From: Chionoecetes opilio
Lineage: Eukaryota; Arthropoda; Malacostraca; Decapoda; Majidae
Direction: 5' to 3'
Length of the DNA stretch: 64,000 nt
Assembly (NCBI GenBank): GCA_016584305.1
Contig: JACEEZ010016177.1
Location: 76,001-140,000, forward strand
The translations under genes and the position numbers were made by a program. The notes under the pieces are model-generated. The model worked only from the letters and a program-made list of their open reading frames with translations. It was not told the DNA's origin and did no database searches. Positions within the stretch are counted from its first letter, which is position 1. Each line of letters starts with the position of its first letter. Of the stretch, positions 38,971 to 64,000 are shown one piece after another.

Positions 38971-40203
38971 AGGTCTTAAAGTCAATACAGGAAATATTCA
39001 TTTTATTGTAAATTGGGACTACTAATGTACAAATAATTTTACAGTATCATAATATAACTATTTTTTCTGTTCTCTCCGGTGAAGAATTACGAATACAAAA
39101 GTAAAAATACAGTGAGAGTTGTAGCCACCGTCTATGTATCATTATTTCTGACGTAGAAGGTATAGATTCCCTTGTTTTCTATATTCTGTACTGAGTGACC
39201 TTGGAAAAAAAAAAAAAAAAATAGGATTCCCGCCCCAGTGCATGTCTTAGCTATTTCGGGAAATTTTCGGTGCACACTATGACCAGTTCGTGCTTTAAGA
39301 ACGCTAATCACATAAACACGTAAAGATAATCACAATGAACACTTAGTAGATAGCCGTGTATGTACGCACGCAGGTATCAGTGTTAATTAAGTAGGTAAGC
39401 ACGTAGCTCTTGGTGATAAAATGGGGAACTTTCAAAACTAACCACCACCATATGTCTCTACCGATGTCCCTTCTTTTGCACTTTGGCTAAACTACACTAA
39501 ACACTAATACATTTTTGTTAACCCCTTGAGACCCAGAACGTAATTTCCATTGTAATTTGGGTACCATTAGACGATTTTTAGTGACTATAAGCAATATATT
39601 ATAGCTATGACCTGTTTAGTATTAGTCGCCTAACTAATTTGGTATATTAAGTTACCTTTCGTAATTTTATGGCTAACAAAATACGAATTTCCCATAGCAA
39701 AGAAAGGATCTGGGTGTGAAGGGGTTAAGCAATGTTTCAGTTGTTGTATTGAATTGTAATAATGATATGCCGGCCCCGATGAAGCACAGGGTATTTACGG
39801 TGATTTAGACCATTCAGGCTCAGTGCAAAAGAAGTGACAGCGCTAGAGACATCTGGTGGCGTTAAGTTACATTTTCAGAAAGTTCCTCATTGCTGGGCTG
39901 ATCTGGGTTGGGGTTTGGGACGAATGTGTACAAGGGGTTGAATTAATGTGATATATAATTTTGTTTAGTGGAGTGAATGGACATTTTTTTGGGTGGATTT
40001 TTGGTTGCAGGGTTGAACTTTTGACTGTGGCTTACTTACATTTCTGGGCTTACAATAAATAGTTGATTGAATACATGGGGGTTTAAGTGTACGATTCTGT
40101 GTAGTCATTCTTCTGGCAAACCATAAAATGCTTCCCTCTCCTTTCCCTTGATTATAACATACACACAATTCTCCGAGTCAGACATTCATAACCCCAATAT
40201 AAC

Positions 40204-40242
<39 letters not shown>

Positions 40243-42050
40243 TCTTATATAAATGAGCTCTATATAAAAACCTAGTTTAACTGGTATATCTTTCCACAAG
40301 CTTTCCTCTTTCATCAGTAATAAGGAGGGACAAGTTCCGCGGACCAATTGTAACACAGAGTTCAGCCTTCCCCGTTCCGAGACTCACACACACAGTCGTG
40401 TTCGTCGACCACACACGTCTGTGCCGCCAAATACTAACAATATACAAGTGCATTTATAGCATCTGTCGGATAGGCAGCAGGCAAAGAAAGGATTACAATT
40501 TGGCAACCACAAATAATGGCTGGATAGAACCAATGTACTATTTGTAACATTTTTTGGACGCTGATAATGACAGCCAACACATTAAATTTATTTTTGCTTG
40601 ACGGTGAAGCATAAATGTTTAGGCGGAGGCTGTGTGGAGCGCATTGACCGAGTGGCCCGGGACTGTGGCCTCCCGGGATGGACCCTTGGCTTGTGACCTT
40701 AATGTGGACACAACAAACACCAGCTGCCAACCATCTGTCTCATCACTAAACTCTTTCCGTCCAATGACAAACACCCTTAAATACATAAATAAATAAAATT
40801 CATGACAATACATATGCCAGCCTGTGACAGGTGGTTCATGTTCATGAGTACCAATGGGGCCTGTAGTTTTTTCAATGTGAAATTCATGTCATTAATTGTT
40901 AAACTCAATCTGCATGAAATGTTGGAAACACCTTTAAGGCTCTAAGGGAAATCTAAATCTGGCATAAACTGCCGTGTTGTTTTCCAAACAAAATTACCTC
41001 TCAATAAATATAGAGGAGCAGAACTCTTTAAGTATTTTGACAAAATCAATCCAGTGAGAAAACTTCCCAGTTCACATTATGTGCTACCATCACTGCATTA
41101 ATTCAAAAAGACACACGATAACAAATATTAAAGTGAAGCCCCATGAAGTGCCAACACTGGGAGCCTGTCTCTGTCTATCTGGCGGCTGCCCTGCCTTTGG
41201 TCTGCACACACGCAGGATGTAAGGCACAATGCTACCACTGACCCCACACCCGCACCCACGCCTCACCACCACCCTCCCTCCTTCCCTGGTGCCTTTCCAA
41301 CACTGGCGTGTCTGTGTATGAGCTGCCGAGTCCTTCCGGCAGTGCTTGTGCCTCCAATAACTGCCTACTGGTGGAGCATGCAGCACTAAACGCTCTGGCT
41401 GTTGGAGTGGCTGCCAATGCCACGACAAGACACACTGGATTCCCAGCAGCAGCAGCAGCAGTAAGGCACACTTGTCTGTCTCAGTGTACAGCTCTGCAGC
41501 TTTTAGCATGTTTCCTGCCAATCATTGAAATGATGACTTATAAGATTTCTGGGATATTTCTTTTTTCAGATTTCTGAATGACAATGATCCAGATGCTGTG
41601 ACGGTCTCTCACGTCACTGCTTCAGCAAACACTGAGGGTGTGTTGAACAGTCTCCACTTCACGCAAGCTTATACGCTTGTTCTAATCTGGAGATGCTAAT
41701 AAGGAAACAATACTGCCAGTGTGTGTATAAGCAGGTCAAGTTATGTCACTTGAACAAACAGTTAGCTGCATAATCTCCCCAATGAAGGATGCAAACACCT
41801 GGGCACAACTCAAGGTTTCCGCACAAGTCTCCCCGCGGCAAACAAACACAGAGATGCACATGTTGGAGGCAAGGGCACCACTGCACCTCAACACACGGCT
41901 TAAAGGACCACTAAAACTGTAACAACCTAACGGACCACACACTGACAGCATAACACACAAAACCTTAAGAAACCACCATTAATATCTGAAAAGTCCACTG
42001 ACAAGCCACAGTGACAAAACTTTGCGGCAAACATACTCCAACACAGGACT
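38971..42050. other. No gene recognised
   Basis: Mostly unique AT-rich sequence holding MITE copy 4 (39518), (CA)n at 40208-40242 and a GC-richer stretch 41130-41520 with short frames lacking splice or homology support. Confidence 0.5.
39518..39728 (+). mobile_element. TTAA-flanked MITE, copy 4
   Basis: TTAACCCCTTGAGACCCAGA to GGGTGTGAAGGGGTTAA; the most complete copy. Confidence 0.86.
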
Positions 42051-42057
42051 ATGATAG

Positions 42058-42120
42058 ATTGATTTAATGCCAAAAAGGGGAAAATGTGACCAGATATTAG
42101 AGGTCATATGGCACCCCAGG
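42058..42120 (-). mobile_element. LINE 3' end remnant
   Basis: The minus strand reads GCCATATGACCTCTAATATC..GGCATTAAATCAATC, alike to the 3' end of the LINE at 6536-6600. Confidence 0.7.
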
Positions 42121-42187
42121 ACTAAGGACCCGGGTACTGATGCACTGAGGGACACAACACACTGGACGTAACACAACACAGACACCA

Positions 42188-42478
42188 ATGAAGCAACGGG
42201 AAACCATGTGGGGAGAAACAAAACTATCTGGAACACCAACTACAATACTGCAAGTCACTGAGAACTGGCTAAGACACTCTCTTGACACATCTACACGAGA
42301 ACTGTATGTAAGCACTGGCAGGGAGATTCTCAACACACTGGCTGACACAGGAATATCAAAACCTGAACAAGAACTCCTTAAGAACCTGCATGGCCAACAC
42401 AATAACCTGGATGTCTTGAAGCAGCTGTTAGCGACCTCAGAACAGTTCCTGCACTTCCAATCTGCACAGTTCCTTTGA
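42188..42478 (+). CDS. Unrecognised 96-codon frame
   Basis: Reads MKQRETMWGETKLSGTPTTI to LLATSEQFLHFQSAQFL with a balanced composition. It lies between a LINE tail and the first copy of a 145-bp duplication, and its last codons run into that copy. It may be a piece of a retroelement gag-like gene. No family recognised. Confidence 0.25.
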   Translation: MKQRETMWGETKLSGTPTTILQVTENWLRHSLDTSTRELYVSTGREILNTLADTGISKPEQELLKNLHGQHNNLDVLKQLLATSEQFLHFQSAQFL

Positions 42479-43815
42479 AGCAGCTCTATGGTATATAAGT
42501 ATGAGACAGTTTGGGCCCAACTCTCGCACTCACTAAGGTAAAGCTGGCAGAGTATGTCTTTTTTCCAGCTAGTATAGAGAAATCTTTGTATTGGGAGCAG
42601 CAGCGACAAATTGCTATGTTTTGCGACACACAAGCTGCTTCTTGAGAGTAGGACAGATAGACGACACACTGCCATGATGCTATTACTCTTTGTCCTTCTA
42701 TGTTAAGTCTGCCATGGCACATCTAGCCACCATAACACTCAGTGAGGGCATAACACAGAATACAGAGAATACAGGAACTACCACGTGTATGTCTCGCAGC
42801 CTCTCGTAGCTTCCTTATTTTCTCATGTTCTTATAATGACATCGGGAAACCTGTCACTGCCCGGTACAGAAGCATGTTGGGTTAAGTCAATATACAACTG
42901 CTGCAGTGAGCTATTGGTGCAGCAACAGTAGCAGTGGCAAACAGCTTCTACAGCGCTGACTATGAGACGCCCAGCAAACTAAAGAGTCAGTGTGTACAAC
43001 CTAAACACTCAAAACATACAAATGGCTAGCGGCAATGGTTCATACTTCACTACTGACATGTTTGTGTGGCACTGTGTATACATTCGTGTGTGTATGTGTG
43101 TGTGTTCATAAAACTTCCCCTAATGCACTACTGTTTCAAGCATTTAGCAGTGGTGCAAAATGCTCATCGCAAAATACAACCATATATATTTTTTCTTCTG
43201 TAGCGTCGGCTGTGTTGATAACTGATTATTACTGTTGGCACCTTTCACAGCGCCTCTATACTGGCTTCACTAGACAAACCATACAATTACCGAAGCACTA
43301 ACGAGCACTATATAAATTCTCTTCACTTAGTATTTACCACCGACACAACGCAACACTTCTCTCTACGCGACTCAGTGATATGGTGTTTCAGCTGCTTCCG
43401 TGGCCCACCGACACAAAACTTAAGGTATTCGTGGGGTTAGAAATACACACTACCGACCAAATATTGGCCATTGTAACAAATATTCAAGGATTAATACCAA
43501 GGTACTAAGTAAAACTAGGGTAAACGTAATGTGCGGTCGTGAGCGAGTCTCCTGTACTGAGAAGGAGTGTAAAGGTACCATGAGGAGAGTGGAGTATCGA
43601 CTGTTCACCTTCAGGAGAAAACAATACAGTGACAGTCTATACAATGACAGTCTATACATTCGCCCGACAGTTCCTTTGAGACAGCAGCTCTATGGTATAA
43701 TAAGTAGGAGACAGTTTGGGCCCAACTCTCGCACCCACTAAGGTAAAGCTGGCAGAGTTCGTCCTTTTTTTTCTGGCTAGCACAGAGAAATCTTTGTGTT
43801 GGGAGCAGAGCTTGA
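42468..43815. repeat. Two direct copies of a 145-bp promoter-like block
   Basis: 42468-42605 and 43669-43811 share CAGTTCCTTTGA..CAGCTCTATGGTATA, GAGACAGTTTGGGCCCAACT and AGAGAAATCTTTGT. TATA-like text is followed by a conserved stretch, as in an LTR or core promoter. LTR status is unproven. Confidence 0.6.
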
Positions 43816-43909
43816 ATAAGACGAGGCTAAGTGAGGAGGAGACGACACCTCGGCTAGAAATGGACAGACAAAAGGGCGGACTGGAGAAGCACCCTAACTG
43901 TGCCCCATA

Positions 43910-43966
43910 TCTCTCTCTCTCTCTCTCTCTCTCTCCTCTCTCTCTTCTCTCTACCTATTCTTCTCA

Positions 43967-43997
<31 letters not shown>

Positions 43998-44019
43998 CTA
44001 TCTTCTTCTTGCGTTTGTA

Positions 44020-44050
<31 letters not shown>

Positions 44051-44101
44051 TTCTGTCTCTTAGAAACCATAAATTTTTCTTTCATTTGCTATGGTCTTGT
44101 A

Positions 44102-44132
<31 letters not shown>

Positions 44133-44340
44133 AGAAAGCATACATTTTTCTTTCATTCTCTTGGCGTTGTGTAAATACTCTCCCCTAAGATCCCCTAACT
44201 GTGCCCCATCTCTCTCTCTCTATCTCCCTGTCTCTCTTAGAAACCATAATTTTTCTTAATTGCTACGTCTGGTAAATCTCCCCCTCCTCTCCTCTCTCTC
44301 TACTCTCTCTCTTTCTTATTCTCCTCAGAACAAAACTCAG
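43910..44340. repeat. Interrupted (CT)n tracts
   Basis: Five CT tracts separated by copies of TTAGAAACCATAA-like text (TTTTTCTTTCAT), i.e. a higher-order repeat of about 110 bp. Confidence 0.8.
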
Positions 44341-44693
44341 GAGTAATTCCTTAACTCCAGCTGCTAAGATACACAGGCAAGACGAAGGCCGCAGCGAGAC
44401 CTCCGTGGTAAGTACGTTCTTTAGAGTAAGTCGGCAAACACAGCACTTCGGAAAATAAACAACTTCCTCCGATAATCTCGTACTCATAGCCATCATATGT
44501 TTCGAGAAGTTTCACCGGCAGGGCGACGGAGAATGTGAGATTCCTTCATTAGAAAAGGCAACGAGATGTGTGAATGTATGAGTTGGGTCTATGCATCAAC
44601 ACACAAGATTTACTCCGTGGTGCCGTGCCAAGTGGGGAGACAGGTGGCCGAGTGAGGATTTTTGATGTAGAAGCCTATAGCGACTGTAGGCCT

Positions 44694-45063
44694 TAGTCTA
44701 TTTTTTTTATTATGGTCAAAATGCAGTAAGGAAGCCACGCCCCCTGCCTCCCCTTCTATTCTACGGGGCAGCTGATTGGTGCACTCCTCATATCATCACT
44801 ACGGTCACTACCAATCGCAATATCTTCACTACTTAACACCACTGGACAGAGCAATCTTCACTACAGAGGGTGACAAAATCAAAAATCCCTCTGTAGTGAA
44901 GATTGCTCTGTCCAGTGGTCACGCCGCTGTTAAGTAGTGAAGATATTGTGATTGGTAGTGATGATATGAGGAGTGCACCAATCAGCTGCCCCGTAGAATA
45001 GAAGGGGAGGCAGGGGGCGTGGCTTCCTTGGTGCATTTTGACCATAATAAAAAAAATAGACTA
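44694..45063. mobile_element. Full-length foldback MITE, copy 1
   Basis: The two halves are near-perfect inverse copies: TAGTCTATTTTTTTTATTAT.. to ..AATAGACTA; CAAAATGCA..AAGGAAGCCACGCCCC is shared. Hairpin arms of about 170 bp. Confidence 0.9.
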
Positions 45064-45356
45064 TAATGTTTACCATGCCACGAGGCTGACGTAAAAAGGT
45101 GATATACATGAACATCAAGAACTTAACAACAACGCTTAAAACATTAATCGAGACGTGAGACAAACTGGCGGTATTCAGACATAACGAGTGAACAAAATAA
45201 CACTAATATAACACAAACGAGCCATAAAAAATATATAAATACATACATAAAATAATGATTATGTATAACTATGCAACATGAATACTAGGGATGTCTTGGC
45301 CCCTTCTGTGTCGCCACTTTGAAAAAAAACTATTCATTTGAGTAGATAAATAGTAG

Positions 45357-45801
45357 TACAGGTTGAAGTTCCCAAACTCGGCATCCCAAGACTCTGCAAC
45401 ACCCAAAACTCGGCTATGGTTCCGGATTTTCCAAAGCGAAACCAAAACTCGGCTATGTCGGATTCAAACACGCAAACCCAAAACCCAGCGCGTAGTTGCC
45501 GGGTCGGCCGCTGGTGCCACCACACTAGGCCGCTTGGTTTCTCCCGCCGATTTGTTTGTTGTTATTGTTCAGTGGTGTTGTGACTGTAGAGTTGTGTACA
45601 CTGTTATTTGTGTACTTCTACAGTCTTTATTGGTATTATGTTCCAGTCCAGGACACCATGGTGAAGTGAAGAAGAGACATTGTTACTATTCTGAGTTTTT
45701 TTTTTTCCCCTTAATATATCTACGTTCTAAAAGTCGGAAAATTCCATTACTCGGCTCGGCGCTGGTCCCGAGGTTGCCGAGTTTGGGAACTTCAACCTGT
45801 A
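45357..45801. mobile_element. pogo/Tigger-like MITE (TACAGGTTGAAG ends), intact copy
   Basis: Inverted ends TACAGGTTGAAGTTCCCAAA and its inverse; TA at both borders. It provides the unoccupied sites for the two insertions in the copy at 46056. Confidence 0.9.
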
Positions 45802-46146
45802 GCTAAGTAGGGTAGATACGAGCAATTAATGTAATAAATAAAAATAAATACGATAAATAAACAAAATAAGAGACAAGACCATGTAGCTATTACTAGGGAG
45901 CCACAAATAAAAAAAATATGAACACTAGATCTTGAAATATATAATGCAGCTGATATTAATAAACTCTTGAGCTCTTTTCTGAAGTAAACACAAATTGCTG
46001 CCTAATAGGAATAATGCCTAATAATTCCTGCCTCACTAATAACGCTTCACCATTATACAGGTTGAAGTTCCCAAACTCGGCAACCTCGGGACCAGCGCCG
46101 AGCCGAGTAATGGAATTTTCCGACTTTTAGAACGTAGATATATTAA

Positions 46147-47060
46147 AGTAATCGTCCAGACCCATTTTTTCTTTGCATAATTATGTTGAATGTTCATTCA
46201 AAATACCTAATCCACAAAAAATTATTCATTTTCACGCCTTATTTCCCTAAAAACATGACTTTTGTAAAAAGCGCGGGAAAAACAACAGCCACATTCCAGC
46301 CATGGCGCGAAACTTGCTGGCGACGACACAACAGGGAGCCTCCCAGCACCGCCTGATACATATGCGCGGAGACTCTGAGAAAAATGTAGTACTTGGGGAA
46401 TTTTGGGTGCTTCTGGTATATTTTTTGTGCGACACGGCACATACTTGCATCCTGCATGGGCACGGCAAGAAAGCCGTGCCATTCCCGAGAGCTTAGCACC
46501 CATTCACAACCCACACGGCGACGATATATGTGTGCAGACCCTTGGAGCGACGGGGAGCGGCTGGTAGTAGCCAGGGTACTGCAGCCCTCTCATCTCGGTG
46601 GCCTTGCTACTACCCGCCGCTCCCCGCCGCTTGCCGCCGCTGCACACATCTGCACACATATATCGTCGCCCCACAGTTTGCAAATGGGTGCTAAGCTCTC
46701 GGTAAAGGCACAGCCCCCACGCTGCACCCACACAGGATGCAAGTACATGCCACATCGCACAAAAAATATATCAGAAACACCCAAAATTCCCCAAGTACTA
46801 CATTTTTCTCAGAGTCTCCGCGCATATGTATCAGGCGGTGCTGGGAGGCTCCCTGTTGTGGCGTCGCCGACCCATGGTGCGTCGTCTGCTGATAAACAGT
46901 TGTGTTTTGAGAGCGAGGGGAATTTACAGATTTTGAATGCGGATCCTTTAAAAGCGGGTGACTGGATGCAAAATGTGACAACATATTGTTGATATACTCT
47001 ATCATGGCTATATTTTGACTGCATTAAATCAGGAATGATGAAATGGTCTGGACGACTACT
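46147..47060. mobile_element. Foldback element inserted at TTAA
   Basis: Ends AGTAATCGTCCAGACC and GGTCTGGACGACTACT, flanked by TTAA on both sides (46143-46146, 47061-47064) where the sibling copy has one TTAA. Inside, arms about 46290-46540 and 46655-46880 are inverse copies (CTCCCAGCACCGCCTGATAC; GACGATATATGTGTGCAGA). Confidence 0.88.
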
Positions 47061-47166
47061 TTAAGGGGAAAAAATGGTTTGGGAGCCATAATACCAATAA
47101 CAGACCTGTAGAAGTACACAAAATAACAGTGTACACAACTCTACAGTCACAACACCACTGAACAAT

Positions 47167-47310
47167 CAATCAATCAATCATTGGGGGCATACGCCGGGGG
47201 GCGCGTCGCCTCGCCCACCCTACGACGCCACTCCCGGGGGTCACCACGCGCGAGTTCCCATGCAGGCTCCTTTCCCATACCAAGCAGCTCTCGACAAGAA
47301 AGTGAACTGA
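47167..47310 (-). mobile_element. 5'-truncated LINE tail with 10-bp target duplication
   Basis: ACTGAACAAT at 47157-47166 and 47311-47320 flank (CAAT)n then GGGGCATACGCCGGGGGGCG. The sibling MITE at 45560-45575 shows the empty site. Confidence 0.85.
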
Positions 47311-47624
47311 ACTGAACAATAACAACAAACAAATCGGCGGGAGAAACCAAGCGGCCTAGTGTGGCACCTAGCGGCCGAACCGGCAACTACGCGCCGGGTT
47401 TTGGGTGTTCTGCCGTGTTTTGGAAAATCCGGAACCATAGCCGAGTTTTGGGTGTTGCCGAGTCTTGGGATGCCGAGTTTGGGACCTTCAACCTGTATTA
47501 CCATCGTCCTCATAAGGGAAGTCTGAGAAAGGCAGCTGTGTGCTTTGACTCTTTGCTACATCAGGACTGCCAACAAGCTGAGGTTTTGAGTCTTTTTCAC
47601 CCAAGGCCAGTCGCCCATGTATTT

Positions 47625-48250
47625 TTCTAGTATTTTTCCCACATAATATTTTTCTGTCCTAGACCAGTCCCATGTGTTTTCTAGTATTTTCCCCCATATT
47701 TTTCTGTCCTAGGCCAGTCCCCCATGTATTTTCCCCCCCTAATATTTTTCTAGTATTTTCCCCCCTAACATTTTTCTAGTATTTTCCCCCCTAATATTTT
47801 TCTAGTATTTTTCCCCCCTAATATTTTTCTAGTATTTTTCCCCCCTAATATTTTTCTAGTATTTTTCCACCTAATATTTTTCTAGTATTTTTCCACCTAA
47901 TATTTTTCTAGTATTTTCCCCCCTAATATTTTTCTAGTATTTTCCCCCCTAATATTTTTCTAGTATTTTCCCCCCTAATATTTTTCTAGTATTTTCCCCC
48001 TAATATTTTTCTAGTATTTTCCCCCCTAATATTTTTCTAGTATTTTCCCCCCTAATATTTTTCTAGTATTTTCCCCCCTAACATTTTTCTAGTATTTTCC
48101 CCCCTAACATTTTTCTAGTATTTTCCCCCCTAATATTTTTCTAGTATTTTCCCCCCTAATATTTTTCTAGTATTTTTCCCCCTAATATTTTTCTAGTATT
48201 TTCCCACCTAATATTTTTCTAGTATTTTTCCCCCCTAATATTTTTCTGTC
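47625..48250. repeat. TAATATTTTTCTAGTATTTT array
   Basis: About 26 units of 24-26 bp, TTTTTCTAGTATTTTCCCCC plus CTAATA, with varying C-run length. Confidence 0.93.
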
Positions 48251-49500
48251 CTAGGCCTATGACGAATAAAAAGGGAAAAGAAAAGAATTAGAATAACAAA
48301 ATAAAATCGGTCAGCCTATATTTTGTACGAAACTCTGGTTTGTTTCGTCGCTAACTAAAAACAAAAACTTGCTTCGGAAACACAAGTCGTCGGACACACG
48401 CTGAGAATCGCATAAAACGGTCACGAAAGAAACACACGAAGAAAACTTCCCACTCGGATATCAAAATAACATCCTGCGTAACTTATCGTTATCAAAATAT
48501 ATACGTATACATATCATAAATAGCTACGAAGTGTTAAAGCAAATACCAACTTACGTACATGTTAAAAAATAGGATTAAGTGTTAAATAAAGTATCTACAG
48601 CCGTCTACGTACAAACACACGGTTCTTACGGGCACAACTTTGAACACACATCAGCGTCACCCACTAAAGAACTCGTAAGTCACTCAAACTTAAGTATAAA
48701 GTTTCCTCCACTCGATTGTTATATCGCATATGTAACACTGTAATCTCAGGAACTACCACGTGTAGGTCTTGCAGCCTCTTGTAGCTTCCTTATCTTCTTA
48801 TGTTCATATCTCATACATTTGCTGGGAAAACCTAGGCAAGATGGAGTGAAGGTGAGACCACTATAAGTATAAAAAATAGTTAGCATCACAGAGGAGACGA
48901 AGGAGAGCATCTATCAATAGTAGAATAGGAAGGAGTGAAGGAGGAGAGGAGACATCACAGAGGAGGTGAAGGAGGCATCTATCAATAAAAGAATAGGAGT
49001 GAAGGAGGAGAGGAGACATCACAGAGGAGGCGTGAGGCAAGAACAGGAAGGAAAGACATAGGAGACGAGAGGTTCAATACCCTTAAGACTGCTTGCCTAC
49101 CACACACTGTCCAGCTACCACTCCCTCCAACCACAAACAGTTTACCTACCACTCTCTCCAACCACAAACTGTTTACCTACCACTCCCTCCAACCACACAG
49201 TCTAGCTACCACCCTCCCCATAAAACCACACACTCATAAAACAAGAATAAACTGAACCCAAAACACTCAAATAGAAAAAGACATTGAAAAAAAACCTCAT
49301 CTGCATCTTCACTGGACAAGAAACAACTAAAAACGCTCAACAGAAAAATATTAAGAGACAAAACTCGTCCGCATTTTTAGACAAGAGACAAGGAACGCAG
49401 GAGAAGAGGGAGTGAAGACCTAAAGCCCGGTCGCCAGGGGGGCCAACAGAGCCTCATGGCAGGGCGGGGTAGTGAAGGGGAGGTGCTAAGGGGCGTGGAG
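48251..49500. other. Downstream of BicD: no gene recognised
   Basis: AT-rich unique sequence, a GTAGCTTCCTTAT repeat copy (48751-48805), GAGGAGACATCACAGAGGAG units (48890-49030) and ACCACTCCCTCCAACCACA units (49100-49210). It may include the BicD 3' UTR. Confidence 0.5.
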
Positions 49501-49503
49501 GGC

Positions 49504-63470
<13,967 letters not shown>

Positions 63471-64000
63471 CTGTGTGGGTGGGAGGGAAGAGGGGGAGTT
63501 ATCATCAAAATACACACACAGAAAATAATACACATCTAAAAGAAGAAAAAAGGGAAATCTTATATTAACAATGGAACGAGAAAAGAAAAAAATTTGGAAG
63601 TAGAAAAAAAAAGGTAAATACAACCCATGGAATTACAAAGAAATTAAAGATGCAAATATACATGCTAACTAAATGATGAGAAAATAACGAAAAATAACTA
63701 AATTAACAACTAAACAACTTTAAAATATAACTAAAACATCTACCAGACTTGGTAGATCATAAGGGCATTTTCACAGTAACCTAGGCCATCAGTAATAATT
63801 GAAATAAAGCAATGAACTCTATCTTATAATGGGGGTAGCTGATTGTGTTTTCCAGTTAATTGAAGAACACTGCATTGACAAACATCATCCAAAATTTCAA
63901 GGATCTATGTCAATACCTTTTTTTTTCAGCGCCCAAAAGTGTTCGAATGTTGGACGGAACTTGGCGTCTCATTTAATTAATTTAATTATTGGAATTGCCA
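63471..64000. other. BicD intron, no other feature seen
   Basis: AT-rich intron sequence upstream of the first BicD exon in the window; no exon or repeat recognised. Confidence 0.6.

Larger units (their letters stand above)
46056..47497. mobile_element. Second copy of the TACAGGTTGAAG MITE, inverted, with two nested insertions
   Basis: Outer parts match 45357-45801 in inverse. Interrupted by 46147-47060 and 47167-47310. Confidence 0.88.

Noticed and set aside
46222..47024. Overlapping frames of 64-199 codons
   Set aside because: They lie in the inverted arms of a foldback element and appear as mirrored pairs.

Overview
This is a eukaryotic, almost certainly decapod-crustacean, genomic window (organism inferred). 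It has long introns with GT/AG borders, very dense (GA)n, (CA)n and minisatellite arrays, tRNA-headed SINEs, and many copies of palindromic non-autonomous DNA transposons. No bacterial, viral or CRISPR feature was seen.

Three blocks of genes can be supported. (1) Positions 3510-15635, plus strand: a nine-exon SLC17-type major-facilitator transporter of about 532 residues. Every intron phase agrees, except for a one-base length error in exon 6. A tRNA-Leu(TAG) and a LINE RNase H fragment lie in its introns. (2) Positions 17844-37642, plus strand: a run of genes for unrecognised low-complexity proteins (A to E). Most have a signal peptide or one hydrophobic segment, Asn-, His-, Glu-, Thr- or Pro-rich stretches, basic patches and, in gene B, a Cys-containing C-terminus. 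I could not assign a function; this is the best candidate for an undescribed gene family. (3) Positions 49504-63470, minus strand: eleven exons of Bicaudal-D, the dynein cargo adaptor. They run from the middle of the coiled coil to the stop codon; the N-terminal exons lie beyond the right edge. One internal exon, required by intron phase and by homology, is absent, and a degenerate tandem array sits in its place.

The rest is repeats. There are five copies of a TTAA-flanked piggyBac-like MITE, several TA-flanked elements with TACAG ends (pogo/Tigger-like), foldback elements in pairs, and nested insertions whose empty sites can be read in sibling copies inside this window. There are also arrays of 16-, 20-, 21-, 27-, 31- and 32-bp units. 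Positions 38970-44690 hold no gene I can recognise.

Several good coding regions are interrupted by single-base frameshifts (transporter exon 6, BicD exon 7, genes A, B and D). Residual indel errors in a long-read assembly explain this more simply than five separate pseudogenes, but the sequence alone cannot decide.
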